Below, in pieces: positions 52,961 to 61,425 of a stretch of 64,000 nucleotides of DNA. Each line of letters starts with the position of its first letter. The stretch's first letter is position 1. The position numbers and the translations under genes are program-made. Source of the DNA: Angomonas deanei (Eukaryota; Euglenozoa; Kinetoplastea; Trypanosomatida; Trypanosomatidae); NCBI GenBank assembly GCA_903995115.1, contig LR877159.1:412501-476500 (forward strand), written 5' to 3'. The notes under the pieces are model-generated. The model was not told the DNA's origin, ran no database searches, and was given only the letters and a program-made list of their open reading frames with translations.

Positions 52961-53929
52961 CTACAGCACTTCACTGCTGTACCAACACAAATGAACATCC
53001 TCGGTCACATTCATATGCTCCCTCAGGTTCGAGAGGATATCTAGCTGCTCCGCCGACAGCAATGCCTCGTCGTCTGCCGTCTTGTCAGCAGCGGGGTGAC
53101 GCACACTGTCCACGCTCCTGAAATAGAGCACCGCCGCGGCGTGGTTTCGCCGGATGTGCTCCTCTTTCGCACTCCGCACCAGTGTGGAGTAGCCTTGTGC
53201 GAGGCCGTACATTAAAAGGACATCAAACACCGTTAGCGGCGGGGAAGAAAAGTGCGTTTGGGTGATTTCTAGCAATTTTTTATTCTGAACAAGGGTCGGG
53301 TCACTTTTCCCCAGTGGACTGTACTGCTGTAGTTGAATCCGACGCGGTTGGCAGTACGCCGCGACGTCGGCCTGTACACACAATGGGTGCAGCTCGATTT
53401 GGTTCAGAATGGGGCCGCGCACCGGCGTATCCCCACCCCCACACGCGGCGACCACCTCGTCAATTTCCTTGAAGTGCCTGGGGAGAAAGTTGGACACCCC
53501 CATGTAGCGCACCTTCTCTTCTTCCTGCAGCTGTAGCAGCACACGCCAGCAGTCCCGGCGAGCCGCCTGGTGGGCCGCCTCCTCCTCCGGCTTCTTCCCC
53601 CCGCACCCGGGCCAGTGCAGCAGCACGCAGTCCGCGTAGTCCAGCTGAAGATTGGCCAAACTGCCTAATATACCTTCCTGGATGGTTTGCACGCTTCCCA
53701 TCGTTTTCATGGCAATCTTCACCACGATGAAGAGCGCCTCTCTCGCCACCCCACTGGCGCGAATCCCTTCGCCTACCTCTTTTTCGTTTCGGTAGACAGC
53801 GGCGGTGTCGATCAAACGATAGCCTGTCTGAAGAGCGGTGCACACCGCCTGCACGGCATCTGCGCCTTTCAGCTGGTAAGTACCGAAACCCAGCGCGGGG
53901 ATCTTATAAGGTGACACGCAGGGAATCAT
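52961..53929 (-). CDS. Aldo-keto reductase
   Basis: A 322-residue NADPH-dependent reductase of aldehydes and ketones. The TIM-barrel AKR tetrad is present: Asp41 and Tyr46 (LIDTAAVYRNEKEVG), Lys71 (ALFIVVKIAMKT) and His105 (CVLLHWPG). Other family marks are ALGFGTYQL, YMGVSNFLPRHF, NQIELHPL and YSPLGKSDP. Trypanosomatid relatives include prostaglandin F2-alpha synthase and methylglyoxal reductases, but the substrate here is not known. An insert (GCGGKKPEEEAAHQAARRD) follows the active-site His, and the C-terminal part (RSVDSVRHPAADKTADDEAL) departs from the usual NADP-binding loop IPKSxxxxRxxEN, here LVRSAKEEHIRRN. The frame is unbroken. Confidence 0.9.
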   Translation of the reverse strand: MIPCVSPYKIPALGFGTYQLKGADAVQAVCTALQTGYRLIDTAAVYRNEKEVGEGIRASGVAREALFIVVKIAMKTMGSVQTIQEGILGSLANLQLDYADCVLLHWPGCGGKKPEEEAAHQAARRDCWRVLLQLQEEEKVRYMGVSNFLPRHFKEIDEVVAACGGGDTPVRGPILNQIELHPLCVQADVAAYCQPRRIQLQQYSPLGKSDPTLVQNKKLLEITQTHFSSPPLTVFDVLLMYGLAQGYSTLVRSAKEEHIRRNHAAAVLYFRSVDSVRHPAADKTADDEALLSAEQLDILSNLREHMNVTEDVHLCWYSSEVL

Positions 53930-54198
53930 GGACGACTTTGTTTTGTTTCTTATTCTGAAAAAAAAAATGGGATCAAAAAGGCATTAAGATTTCATGGAGG
54001 AAAACCGACCATTTCGTGTCCATACTTTTATCATAATAATGAAAATACAAGGGAATTTTTTTTTTAAATCTAAATCGTTGATAACTCGCAAATCCATTAT
54101 TATATATTGACGTTTTATTGTATTTTTCCGAGTAGTAAATGAATGTGCAACGCAAGCTTATTATTATTATTTTTTTTTTTTCATTTTCCAGTTGTGCC

Positions 54199-55833
54199 TT
54201 ATTCTCTTTTTAAATCGGTTTTCGACTTGGCGCTTGCGCCACTCTTGTTGCTGAACGTATCATCCTTCTTCCCCTTTCCCTTTTCGGTCTTCGGGGACTG
54301 ATCCAGCTCCCTCTCCTCCACCGCAGCTGTGAATCCGTCCTTGAATTCATCCTCTGCGCCGACGACGTCGAGTGTCTTTGCGCCCTTGCCGTCCTCGTGG
54401 TAGTCCATGAGCCGGGAGATGCGGTTGTCCACATCGGCGCTCTCAACGTGGTCAACCGCCGCCGGATCGTCGAGGTTGTCGTAGATGGGCTCCAACCCCG
54501 CTCGCTTGCGAAACATATTGTCGAGCTGCTCGAGCGTCAGTCCTTTTGTCTCCACCATGAAGAACCAGAGGTAAACCAAACTGAGCGCGAGGAGGCCGCA
54601 AATGATGGCAAAGGTGCCGCCCACGCCGATCGCCCCGAGTAGAAGGGGGAATACCTGAGACACCAGCGCGTTGGCGGCCCAGTTGGTCATGGTCGCCACG
54701 GAGGCGGCGGTGGTGCGGAGATGGGTGGGAAATATTTCACCCATCACGACCCACGGAATGCAACCGATACCGGGTGCATAACAGGCCAGGAAGACCGCCA
54801 GCAGTGCGAGAAACACCCAACCGCCAATAGAATAGGGGATCTGTTTGTCCAACAGAAAGCCGACCACCGTCACTACAATAGTGGTGATGAGACAACCCAA
54901 ACAGGAGGCAATCATTAACGTTCGTCGACCGAAGCGGTCCACCGTAAAGATGGCGACAATGGTGAAGATGGCGTTCATCAGCGCTAGTGGAACGGAGAGA
55001 ATAACGGGCATCTTGGGATCATCGAAACCGGCGTCTTGGAGAATGACAGAACTGTAATACATGATGGTGTTGATACCGGAGAACTGCTGGATGGCCTGCA
55101 GCGCGCACCCGAGAACTACACGGAATAGCATGTCTCGTGAAATCAGCGCGAGGTAGTTCATATTTACCGAACGGACCTCGGCATTTTCCAAGTCAGCCAG
55201 ATCAACATCGTAGCGCTCCGCCACCAGTTTTGCCTTCTCTTCGTCACCCTTGCAGTGCAGCCATCTCGGACTCTCTGGCAACCATATGATAATACCAATG
55301 AGCTGAACAATGGCCGGGACCGCGCCCACCCCGATCGCTACACGCCATCCGACATTCTTGTCCGTGAAAATGACCATGATGCACGCGAAACCTGCCGCGA
55401 TAAACTGGGCGAAGGTGAGAAAGAGTGTATTGGTGACAATGGCGGCACCACGGTGTTTGGGGGATGTCACCTCCGCGAGATACACCGGAATCGTGGCAGA
55501 ACTAATACCAATCGCAAGACCCACAATCACACGACTGACCAAGACCACTGCCGGGTTGGGCGCGGCTGCCATAAGCACGGACCCTACGATAAACAGGATA
55601 TCGGCAATGCCGATGCATGGACGGCGTCCGAATCGTGCAGAAATAAAACCGGCGGCAAACGCTCCGATAAATGCACCGACAAGCGCGATAGCCACGATCA
55701 GTGCGTACAACCAGGAGTGCTCGGAGAAACCAAAGTGGTCTTTCATTTGGAAAAGCGCGGCGTTAATAACGGTAGTATCATAACCGAAAAGAAATCCGCC
55801 CAGGGCGGCGCAAGACATCACAGCGAGCTTCAT
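54199..55833 (-). CDS. Myo-inositol/proton symporter (MIT-like sugar transporter)
   Basis: A 544-residue, 12-helix major facilitator protein of the sugar-porter family. It opens directly in TM1 (MKLAVMSCAALGGFLFGYDT). Asp19 (GYD) and Glu121 (PVYLAE) fall at exactly the positions shown to be needed for transport in Leishmania MIT. Other marks: RFGRRPC, GISSATIPVYLAEVTSPKHR, WLPESPRWL, QQFSGINTIMYYSS, VDRFGRRTL, PWVVMGEIFPTHLR and VETKGLTLEQLD. The cytosolic tail of about 100 residues is charged and Lys/Glu-rich. Uptake of inositol feeds GPI and phosphoinositide synthesis, which links loosely to the SAC phosphatase gene at 20-26 kb. The frame is unbroken. Confidence 0.92.
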   Translation of the reverse strand: MKLAVMSCAALGGFLFGYDTTVINAALFQMKDHFGFSEHSWLYALIVAIALVGAFIGAFAAGFISARFGRRPCIGIADILFIVGSVLMAAAPNPAVVLVSRVIVGLAIGISSATIPVYLAEVTSPKHRGAAIVTNTLFLTFAQFIAAGFACIMVIFTDKNVGWRVAIGVGAVPAIVQLIGIIIWLPESPRWLHCKGDEEKAKLVAERYDVDLADLENAEVRSVNMNYLALISRDMLFRVVLGCALQAIQQFSGINTIMYYSSVILQDAGFDDPKMPVILSVPLALMNAIFTIVAIFTVDRFGRRTLMIASCLGCLITTIVVTVVGFLLDKQIPYSIGGWVFLALLAVFLACYAPGIGCIPWVVMGEIFPTHLRTTAASVATMTNWAANALVSQVFPLLLGAIGVGGTFAIICGLLALSLVYLWFFMVETKGLTLEQLDNMFRKRAGLEPIYDNLDDPAAVDHVESADVDNRISRLMDYHEDGKGAKTLDVVGAEDEFKDGFTAAVEERELDQSPKTEKGKGKKDDTFSNKSGASAKSKTDLKRE

Positions 55834-56206
55834 GGCAAAATCGGATAATTGTGCGAGTGAAGTATATAAATATTATCAATAAAAATCTATTGTACCGCGA
55901 TGACCAACACTACAGAAGCATAAAAAGGAAGAAAAAGCAAGTAGTTATAGCGTAAAACAGATGAAGTGGTTTCGACCAGACATTCCCGTTTTCCCCAGCA
56001 ACACAACGAAGCGACGTTCGATGCGCGAAGAAAGGATAATACACACACACACACACTGAAAAAGCAAGTTGGAAATATATATCTAGAGTACTTTTTTTTT
56101 TTTTAAGCTTTTTTTTCCTAATAATTGCTTTTTTATTTATTTTTATGAATCTAACTTTTTTTTTTTAAAAAAAAAAAACAAAAAAATGTGCGTAAACGTC
56201 ACCTTA
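55834..56206. other. Intergenic spacer
   Basis: About 370 bp. It contains a short CA repeat at 56041-56056 and A/T tracts at 56090-56185. No gene is seen. Confidence 0.5.
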
Positions 56207-58479
56207 CTACATCGCGCTTGTATCTAATTCTAGGCTTGGCGTGCAGTGCCGCTGTGGCTGAACATAAGAAGTCGACAAATGCATCAAGGGGGGATGGCGT
56301 TTTTCCTTGTTTCCCTGGCCCGAAATGTTTACGTCTTTGCTCTGAAATTTCTTGCGCTTCACTACGTGTGAGCTGTCTTCTGGACAAGGGGAAAGAGATG
56401 CTGTAGCTACCGAAAGGGGGATGGGCATCGGAGGCGGAGCAAAGGAAATATTGGCAATGTTAGAAATATCGGATACATTTGGAGAAGGCGACGAGAAATA
56501 CCGAAACAACTCGTCTGGCGTGGCATTCCTAGTGGAACAGCAAGACGCGTACTGTACCTCGCTTCTTGGGGAAGGGGAATGCAACAGCATATCACCTTCT
56601 TCCGTCGCATTCTTTGAAAACCTGCATCCGTTAAACATTATTTCACTGGCCATATTTGCCGAACGTGGCACCATGGGTGATTCGAAACTGGGGAATTTGC
56701 GCGCGTACGGGATTGGGGATTTACCAACGGACACATTTTGCTGCAGAGTAATGGACGCGTTGGTATCATCTTGACTGCTATCAACGAAGAGTATTTTTTG
56801 TTCCACCCTTTTACGACCGGACGACGACGGACTACCCCCCTCTGTGCTCTTTACAACTACGCTGATCGTTGTCCTGGAGTCTCTTGGGTGCCCGTCAACA
56901 TTAGTGGCGCTTCGAAAGTTTCCCACCGTTACGGTGCTACCATTCAAGCGTCTTCCGGCGCCGTTGGAGGATACTGGCATGGAGAGTACTGGAATTTGTG
57001 CTGGGCCACTATGGCCCCCGTGAGCGAACAAAATTTCCTTGCCCTCTTTCTGGCCCGTGGGAAACAAGCAGCTTTGCTCTATCTGAAATGAGCCGCTTGT
57101 GCTTTCGTGACCACGCTTATTGGAAAGGCGGCTGACAACCGATAGACACGGTGTGCTAATTTTGTTTTGCCCACCCACCTCGCCGCTGCTTCCGCTAATG
57201 CGACTCCAGTGCACACTAGGCTCCTCGCTCACAAACGAGCTAAAGTCTACCGCTCCGCTAGAGGTCATTTCATTTAGTATGTCTCTTTCTCGTTTGAGTG
57301 GCGTCGCCATGACACGCTGATAGGCAACACCCTTTTTGTAGCTTGCAGGACTTCTGGCGCACTTTAACGGTAGCGTAAGGATAATATTGGCAGTGTTTTT
57401 GCTGTTCGGTTCCTGTTTTTCGACGAGGTTTCGTATTGTGTCAAAAAATGGGTGACTCATGGCTTCTTTTGCCGTGTATCGCTCGGCTGGTTCGAGTACA
57501 AGAAGATGTTTAAGAAGGTCCCTCAGTTGCGGCGAAATCGAAATCGAGTCTAGGAACGTATTATCCTTATTTTGCAAAGGGTAGTTTTCAAAACTACTCC
57601 CAGAGATGAAAGAATATTCATGCACACTTGAAATTCATTGTCACCAGAAAATGTCAGTGCGCCCATGACAATTTCGAGAAGCGCACATCCAAAAGACCAC
57701 ATATCACAAGCTGTAGAATTTCTAATTTGACCCCCCAAGAGCTGCTCTGGTGGCTTGTAGTAGAGGGTTCCCCGTGCGCCAGTGCTTGCAGTTACGTTCA
57801 CAAAGCGAGAAACACTAAAGTCGCCTAAATAGGTCTTCGTAAAACTGTTATCGGCTTCCTCATGGAGAATAACGGCCTTGCTCCCTATCTTTTCTCTCGA
57901 GACACTTTTAAATAAAATATTTCCTGGCTTAATATCTCCGTGCACGATTCCCTTGTCGTGGATAAAGGCCAACGCCTCAAGAATACTAAATGCTATGCCC
58001 GAGTACACCTGTTCTTGCTTAATATACTCGTTTCCCTTTGTGACCTCCCGTGCGGCGTCACTATTCATAAGTTCCATAGCGAAGTAGGTGACATTGCGCG
58101 TGGAGGTGTGATGGCCCAGACAGGACACAATATGGGGGTGAAACCCTATGTGCTCCAGGATTTCCCACTCCTCGGGTTGCACGGATGACGCGGCTTGGTT
58201 ATTGGCTGAAAATAAGTTGAAGTGAGCGCCGTTTGTAAAACTCGCCATGTCCTCTAAGGAATTGCTTTGTTTTCTTGAAAACAGCGGCAGCTGAGAGGGC
58301 TCCAACTGAATTTGAGGTTCTCCGCACCCGGGCTTCGGTTTGTTGTAGGTGCGCTTAACGGCAACGTACGCTTTTGACTCTATGTCGCGGGCTAGAAAGA
58401 CAGCACCACTGCCTCCTCTGCCCAACAGCAGATTACTACACTCGTAAGGGAAAATTGTCTTCTTTCCATTCTGAAGCAT
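56207..58479 (-). CDS. Protein kinase with DFS instead of DFG (one frame break)
   Basis: About 757 residues from MLQNGKKTIFPYECSNLLLG at 58479, one base short of a multiple of three. Gly loop GRGGSGAV (20-27), Lys42 in YVAVKRTY, a 55-residue insert before the alpha-C helix (EEWEILEHIGFHPHIV), catalytic loop HGDIKPGN (180-187, HGD not HRD), metal loop GDFSVSR (DFS at 220-222), GTLYYKPPEQLL and DMWSFGCALLEIVMG. The kinase domain ends after the break: near 57,600 a GGG run is probably missing one G, and the next frame gives SSFENYPLQNKDNTFLDS, RDLLKHLLVLEPAERYTAKE and MSHPFFDTI, the normal C-lobe end. A Ser-rich tail of about 350 residues follows. The wording around APE recalls cell-cycle or MAPK-kinase-like enzymes; no group is certain. 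HGD and DFS together suggest altered catalysis. Confidence 0.82.
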
Positions 58480-58655
58480 ATGGGTTCCGTTTATCTTTGT
58501 TTATTATTTTTTAACAGAGTAATAAGGAGAAAAGAGAATCGAATGACAAAAAGCGGCCGGCAACACACATTGAAAAAAAAAAAAAAGAACAAAAAACAAA
58601 CAAAAAAAAAAATAAAATTCCACGAGAAAAGAAGATTGATCTCAACAACGCTGTT

Positions 58656-60697
58656 TTAAGTCGGACGCGGAGCGTCACTATCGGTTTCGCTTTTGAGCAG
58701 CTGTGTCAACTTTGCACGGCGTGTATCGGAAGCGCCGCTCTGGTTAATGAGCGCAGAAAGAAAGGCGCACAAAGGCTTGTCCGAAGTGCAGTTGGAGGCC
58801 AACGCGGCGACGATTTCGGACGTGGTGTCGGCAGAATTTTCCCCCGCCTTTGAGGCGTCTTCCGTCACTCCGGCGCTGCAGCCAACAAACGCTTCCCGAG
58901 CACCGGCGTCCAAAAAAAGACGCGTGACTAATTGTGTGAGTAAAGGATTAGAAGAGCGCACAGTGCTCCACAATGCCAACTGTTTGCTCCGGTTGGGTAT
59001 CTTGGTAAAAAATGCCTCATTTTGCTCCTTTTGAATATAAGATTTTGTTTTGTAATCGTACTGTTCGTCGTTGCTGGAGCCGCATATACGAATTAAATTA
59101 ACACACCACTCTTCCGTTTCTTTATCGGGAATTACTTTGCCAAGCGAGTTTCGGACGAGGCCCATCGGTACACCTAAATCGGTGGCAACCACCCCGAGGG
59201 CGACACCATGCGTCGGTAAAAAACGTTCCGACTCCTTTACCACTTCCATGAAAGCGAGCACCTTGCGACCCGTCCATTTGCGCGACTCCGCGGAAGGCTT
59301 TCTAAGGGCATCTACTAGCGCAGCGGTGCAGACGTCACACAGTTCAGGATGACGCGCCATTAAACGTCGCGTGCTGGCGGTGTCGCAGACCATGTGGTTC
59401 AAAATAATACGAGCTGCGCGGTCCGAGTTCCCCTTTTTTGCAGAGCCTTGATCGTCTTCACCAGTTTTCCCCCAAATTTTCGAGGGATATTCTCGGAACG
59501 GGTGTTGAGCAAGTACAATGAATAAAGGGAACCCGACGACATGTTTAGCGATCGACGAAGTGTGCGATCTCTCAGGAGCAGCATGGTGAGCAATTTTTTG
59601 TCGTTTTGGTTACTATTCAGCAATGCTTTTCTAATGGCGTCTCTCACCTTTTGCCTTTCCTCCTGTGATGGGGATGCAGAGCACTTGAGGGATAAAATTA
59701 AGTGGTTCAGCTCGGCGTGGTCTACCAGGGGAGATTTGCTTCGGAAAGAATTTAAAAAATGCTCCCATGAGTCTTCTTTCGAGGCCGGTGACGAAAAAGT
59801 GACCTCCCAATTATCTTTAATATACTTGGCCTCGCTTTTCGACAGTGCCAGCGTCTGTTGCAGCTTGTACTGAGCGGGGTGGACAAAGCCAGAAGCGAGC
59901 GCCGGGTTTATTTGCGGAAGCAAGTCGTCCGAGTACGACGGGCTGCCTTCGACAAATTGAGAAAAGGCGGTCTGAAGGGCGAAAGGTACACAAAGCCCTT
60001 TGCGAGAAGTGCCCTGCGCGAACAAGGTCCTACGGGAACACCTATCCAAAAGAGAAATCTTCTCCACTGTGGATATGTAGGACTCATCCAGTGCCAGCAT
60101 TTTTTCCACTGTGTTATTCAGCAGCAACCGAAGTCTCTTTGTCCCTAAAGGACTCAATAGTTTATACTGAGAAGAAGACGTCGACCGGTTAATATCGAGC
60201 TGCCTGTCGCTTGCGATGCTCTCCGAGAGTGCGCCGTCCAAAACATTGACGAAAAATCGCAGACACTCCACGTCTTTGAGGTCCACCAACGTGTCAAGGG
60301 TGGATTGAAGTTGTCGCGTGGCTTCCATCCTATTCACTAAAGTCGCTTTAGCGCGCTCCCCATTCCAGAAGGACGTCACTTGTGCAAAATCATTCAACTT
60401 TCCGTCCGAAAGAGCAGCCGCCGCGGTGTCGATCGCTGACAGAAACGGTTGGCGGTAACTGTGCTGAGTGGCCGATTGACGCCTTGACGTGTTTCCAGTT
60501 TCTAGGGAATTTTCTAATGTATTCCACTTCTTCTTTCTCTCGTACGCTTCGTTCACTGTTTCTAAAGTACTGGCTCTCGAGGACATGCCAGGTGACACGG
60601 GGATAACTTTGGAAACGTTTTTTTGGGCCACACGTGTGTCGTTCGGCGGCTTGCGTTTGCTAATTGCTTTTCCTCCGCGGAGGGCTAATGGTTTCAT
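58656..60697 (-). CDS. Helical protein of unknown function (one frame break)
   Basis: Two frames, one ending TAQLVLF near 59,399 and the next continuing GNSDRAARIILNHMVCDTAS, make one 680-residue protein; the total is one base short of a multiple of three and the break lies in an A6G4 run near 59,440. It starts MKPLALRGGKAISKRKPPND, basic and acid-poor, perhaps an organelle leader. The body is all alpha-helix (LQSTLDTLVDLKDVECLRFF, NNTVEKMLALDESYISTVEK, LCDVCTAALVDALRKPS, EIVAALASNCTSDKPLCAF), of HEAT- or armadillo-like look. No motif ties it to a family. Confidence 0.6.
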
Positions 60698-60729
60698 ATA
60701 TTTTTTTTCCTTTTTGCTTTTCTTTGTGT

Positions 60730-60930
60730 TGGATGATGTGGCGTGGGGTGGGGGTTGGGTGAGGGGTTTTGGGTTTGGGGGGTCTCCTGCGTTTTCGCGG
60801 AGCGGGCCCGCCCCCGCCGGGAGGGCGCCGCGGGCTGCTGGAGCGTCGCCGAGGAGGGAAAGCCTCCGCCTTGGGGGAAGGCCAGAAAGTACCCCTTTCC
60901 CAAAGGTATCGTAAAGGTCGAAATGGATGA
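60730..60930. ncRNA. Candidate structured RNA in a GC-rich block beside tRNA-Phe
   Basis: Between the helical-protein gene and tRNA-Phe, 200 bp are far richer in G and C than other spacers. Several short hairpins can be drawn: GCCCGC at 60806-60811 with GCGGGC at 60830-60835; GGAGG-GAAAG-CCTCC at 60853-60867; and AGTACCCCTTT...AAAGGTATC at 60889-60910. In kinetoplastids, 7SL, U2, U3 and U6 RNA genes often lie back to back with a tRNA gene that provides their promoter. This block has that position, with the RNA expected on the minus strand. I could not match it to a known RNA, and no T-run terminator is seen on the minus strand. Confidence 0.25.
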
Positions 60931-60933
60931 CAA

Positions 60934-60939
60934 GCCTTT

Positions 60940-60995
<56 letters not shown>

Positions 60996-61006
60996 GGGTG
61001 AAGGCA
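60934..61006 (+). tRNA. tRNA-Phe (anticodon GAA)
   Basis: A 73-base tRNA that folds fully: acceptor stem GCCTTTA with TGAAGGC (one G-T pair), D arm GCTC/GAGC, anticodon arm TCAGA-CTGAAGA-TCTGA with GAA at 60967-60969, variable loop AGGTC, T arm CCTGG-TTCGATC-CCGGG, discriminator A. Box A and box B (GGTTCGATCC) are intact. It is the only gene found on the plus strand, i.e. against the direction of the polycistronic array. No intron. Confidence 0.97.
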
Positions 61007-61008
61007 GG

Positions 61009-61020
61009 TTTTTTTCTTTT
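61009..61020 (+). terminator. RNA polymerase III T-run terminator of tRNA-Phe
   Basis: Seven T, one C and four T begin three bases after the tRNA 3' end, a standard Pol III stop. Confidence 0.8.
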
Positions 61021-61137
61021 ACAGGTTTTCCTATGCTTTTGCTCAGGGGCCCTCTTCTCTTCGTTCTATGCCAGCCCGGAGGGGTATGTCCCCGGAGCAG
61101 GGCACCTGCCGCTCCCCAGAAAAGAGGCGTTCAGATT

Positions 61138-61224
61138 ACACACAGAGAAGAAGTTTTTATGATAACGTTATCCCTTTGGCTCGGCCATAAATGGCGCTAT
61201 CATCAAAACTTCTTCTAGGTGTGT
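61138..61224. repeat. 27-bp imperfect inverted repeat (hairpin) downstream of tRNA-Phe
   Basis: The arm 61138-61164 matches the reverse complement of 61198-61224 at 24 of 27 positions, leaving a 33-base loop (61165-61197). A 12-base palindrome GATAACGTTATC lies at the inner edge, and AGGTG-TGT-CACCT at 61216-61228 could form a rival hairpin. It sits in a 420-bp spacer with no open frame. It may be a structured RNA, the end of a small mobile element, or a signal at the tRNA boundary; none can be chosen. Confidence 0.7.
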
Positions 61225-61425
61225 CACCTTACTGCAGCGAGGAGAGAGAAAGAGGGATTTGGCGGAGGTTCCTGAAGGACCAGCAGTGGGCTTGCTTTTC
61301 AGTTTTTTTTTTTTTCCATTGTTCTTCAAGCAACACCAATGCACTTTCACTTTTGATACAATTTTTTTTTTCTGGAAAACAGACAACAATAAACAAACAA
61401 ACAAAAAAAAAAACTATGCATGCTC

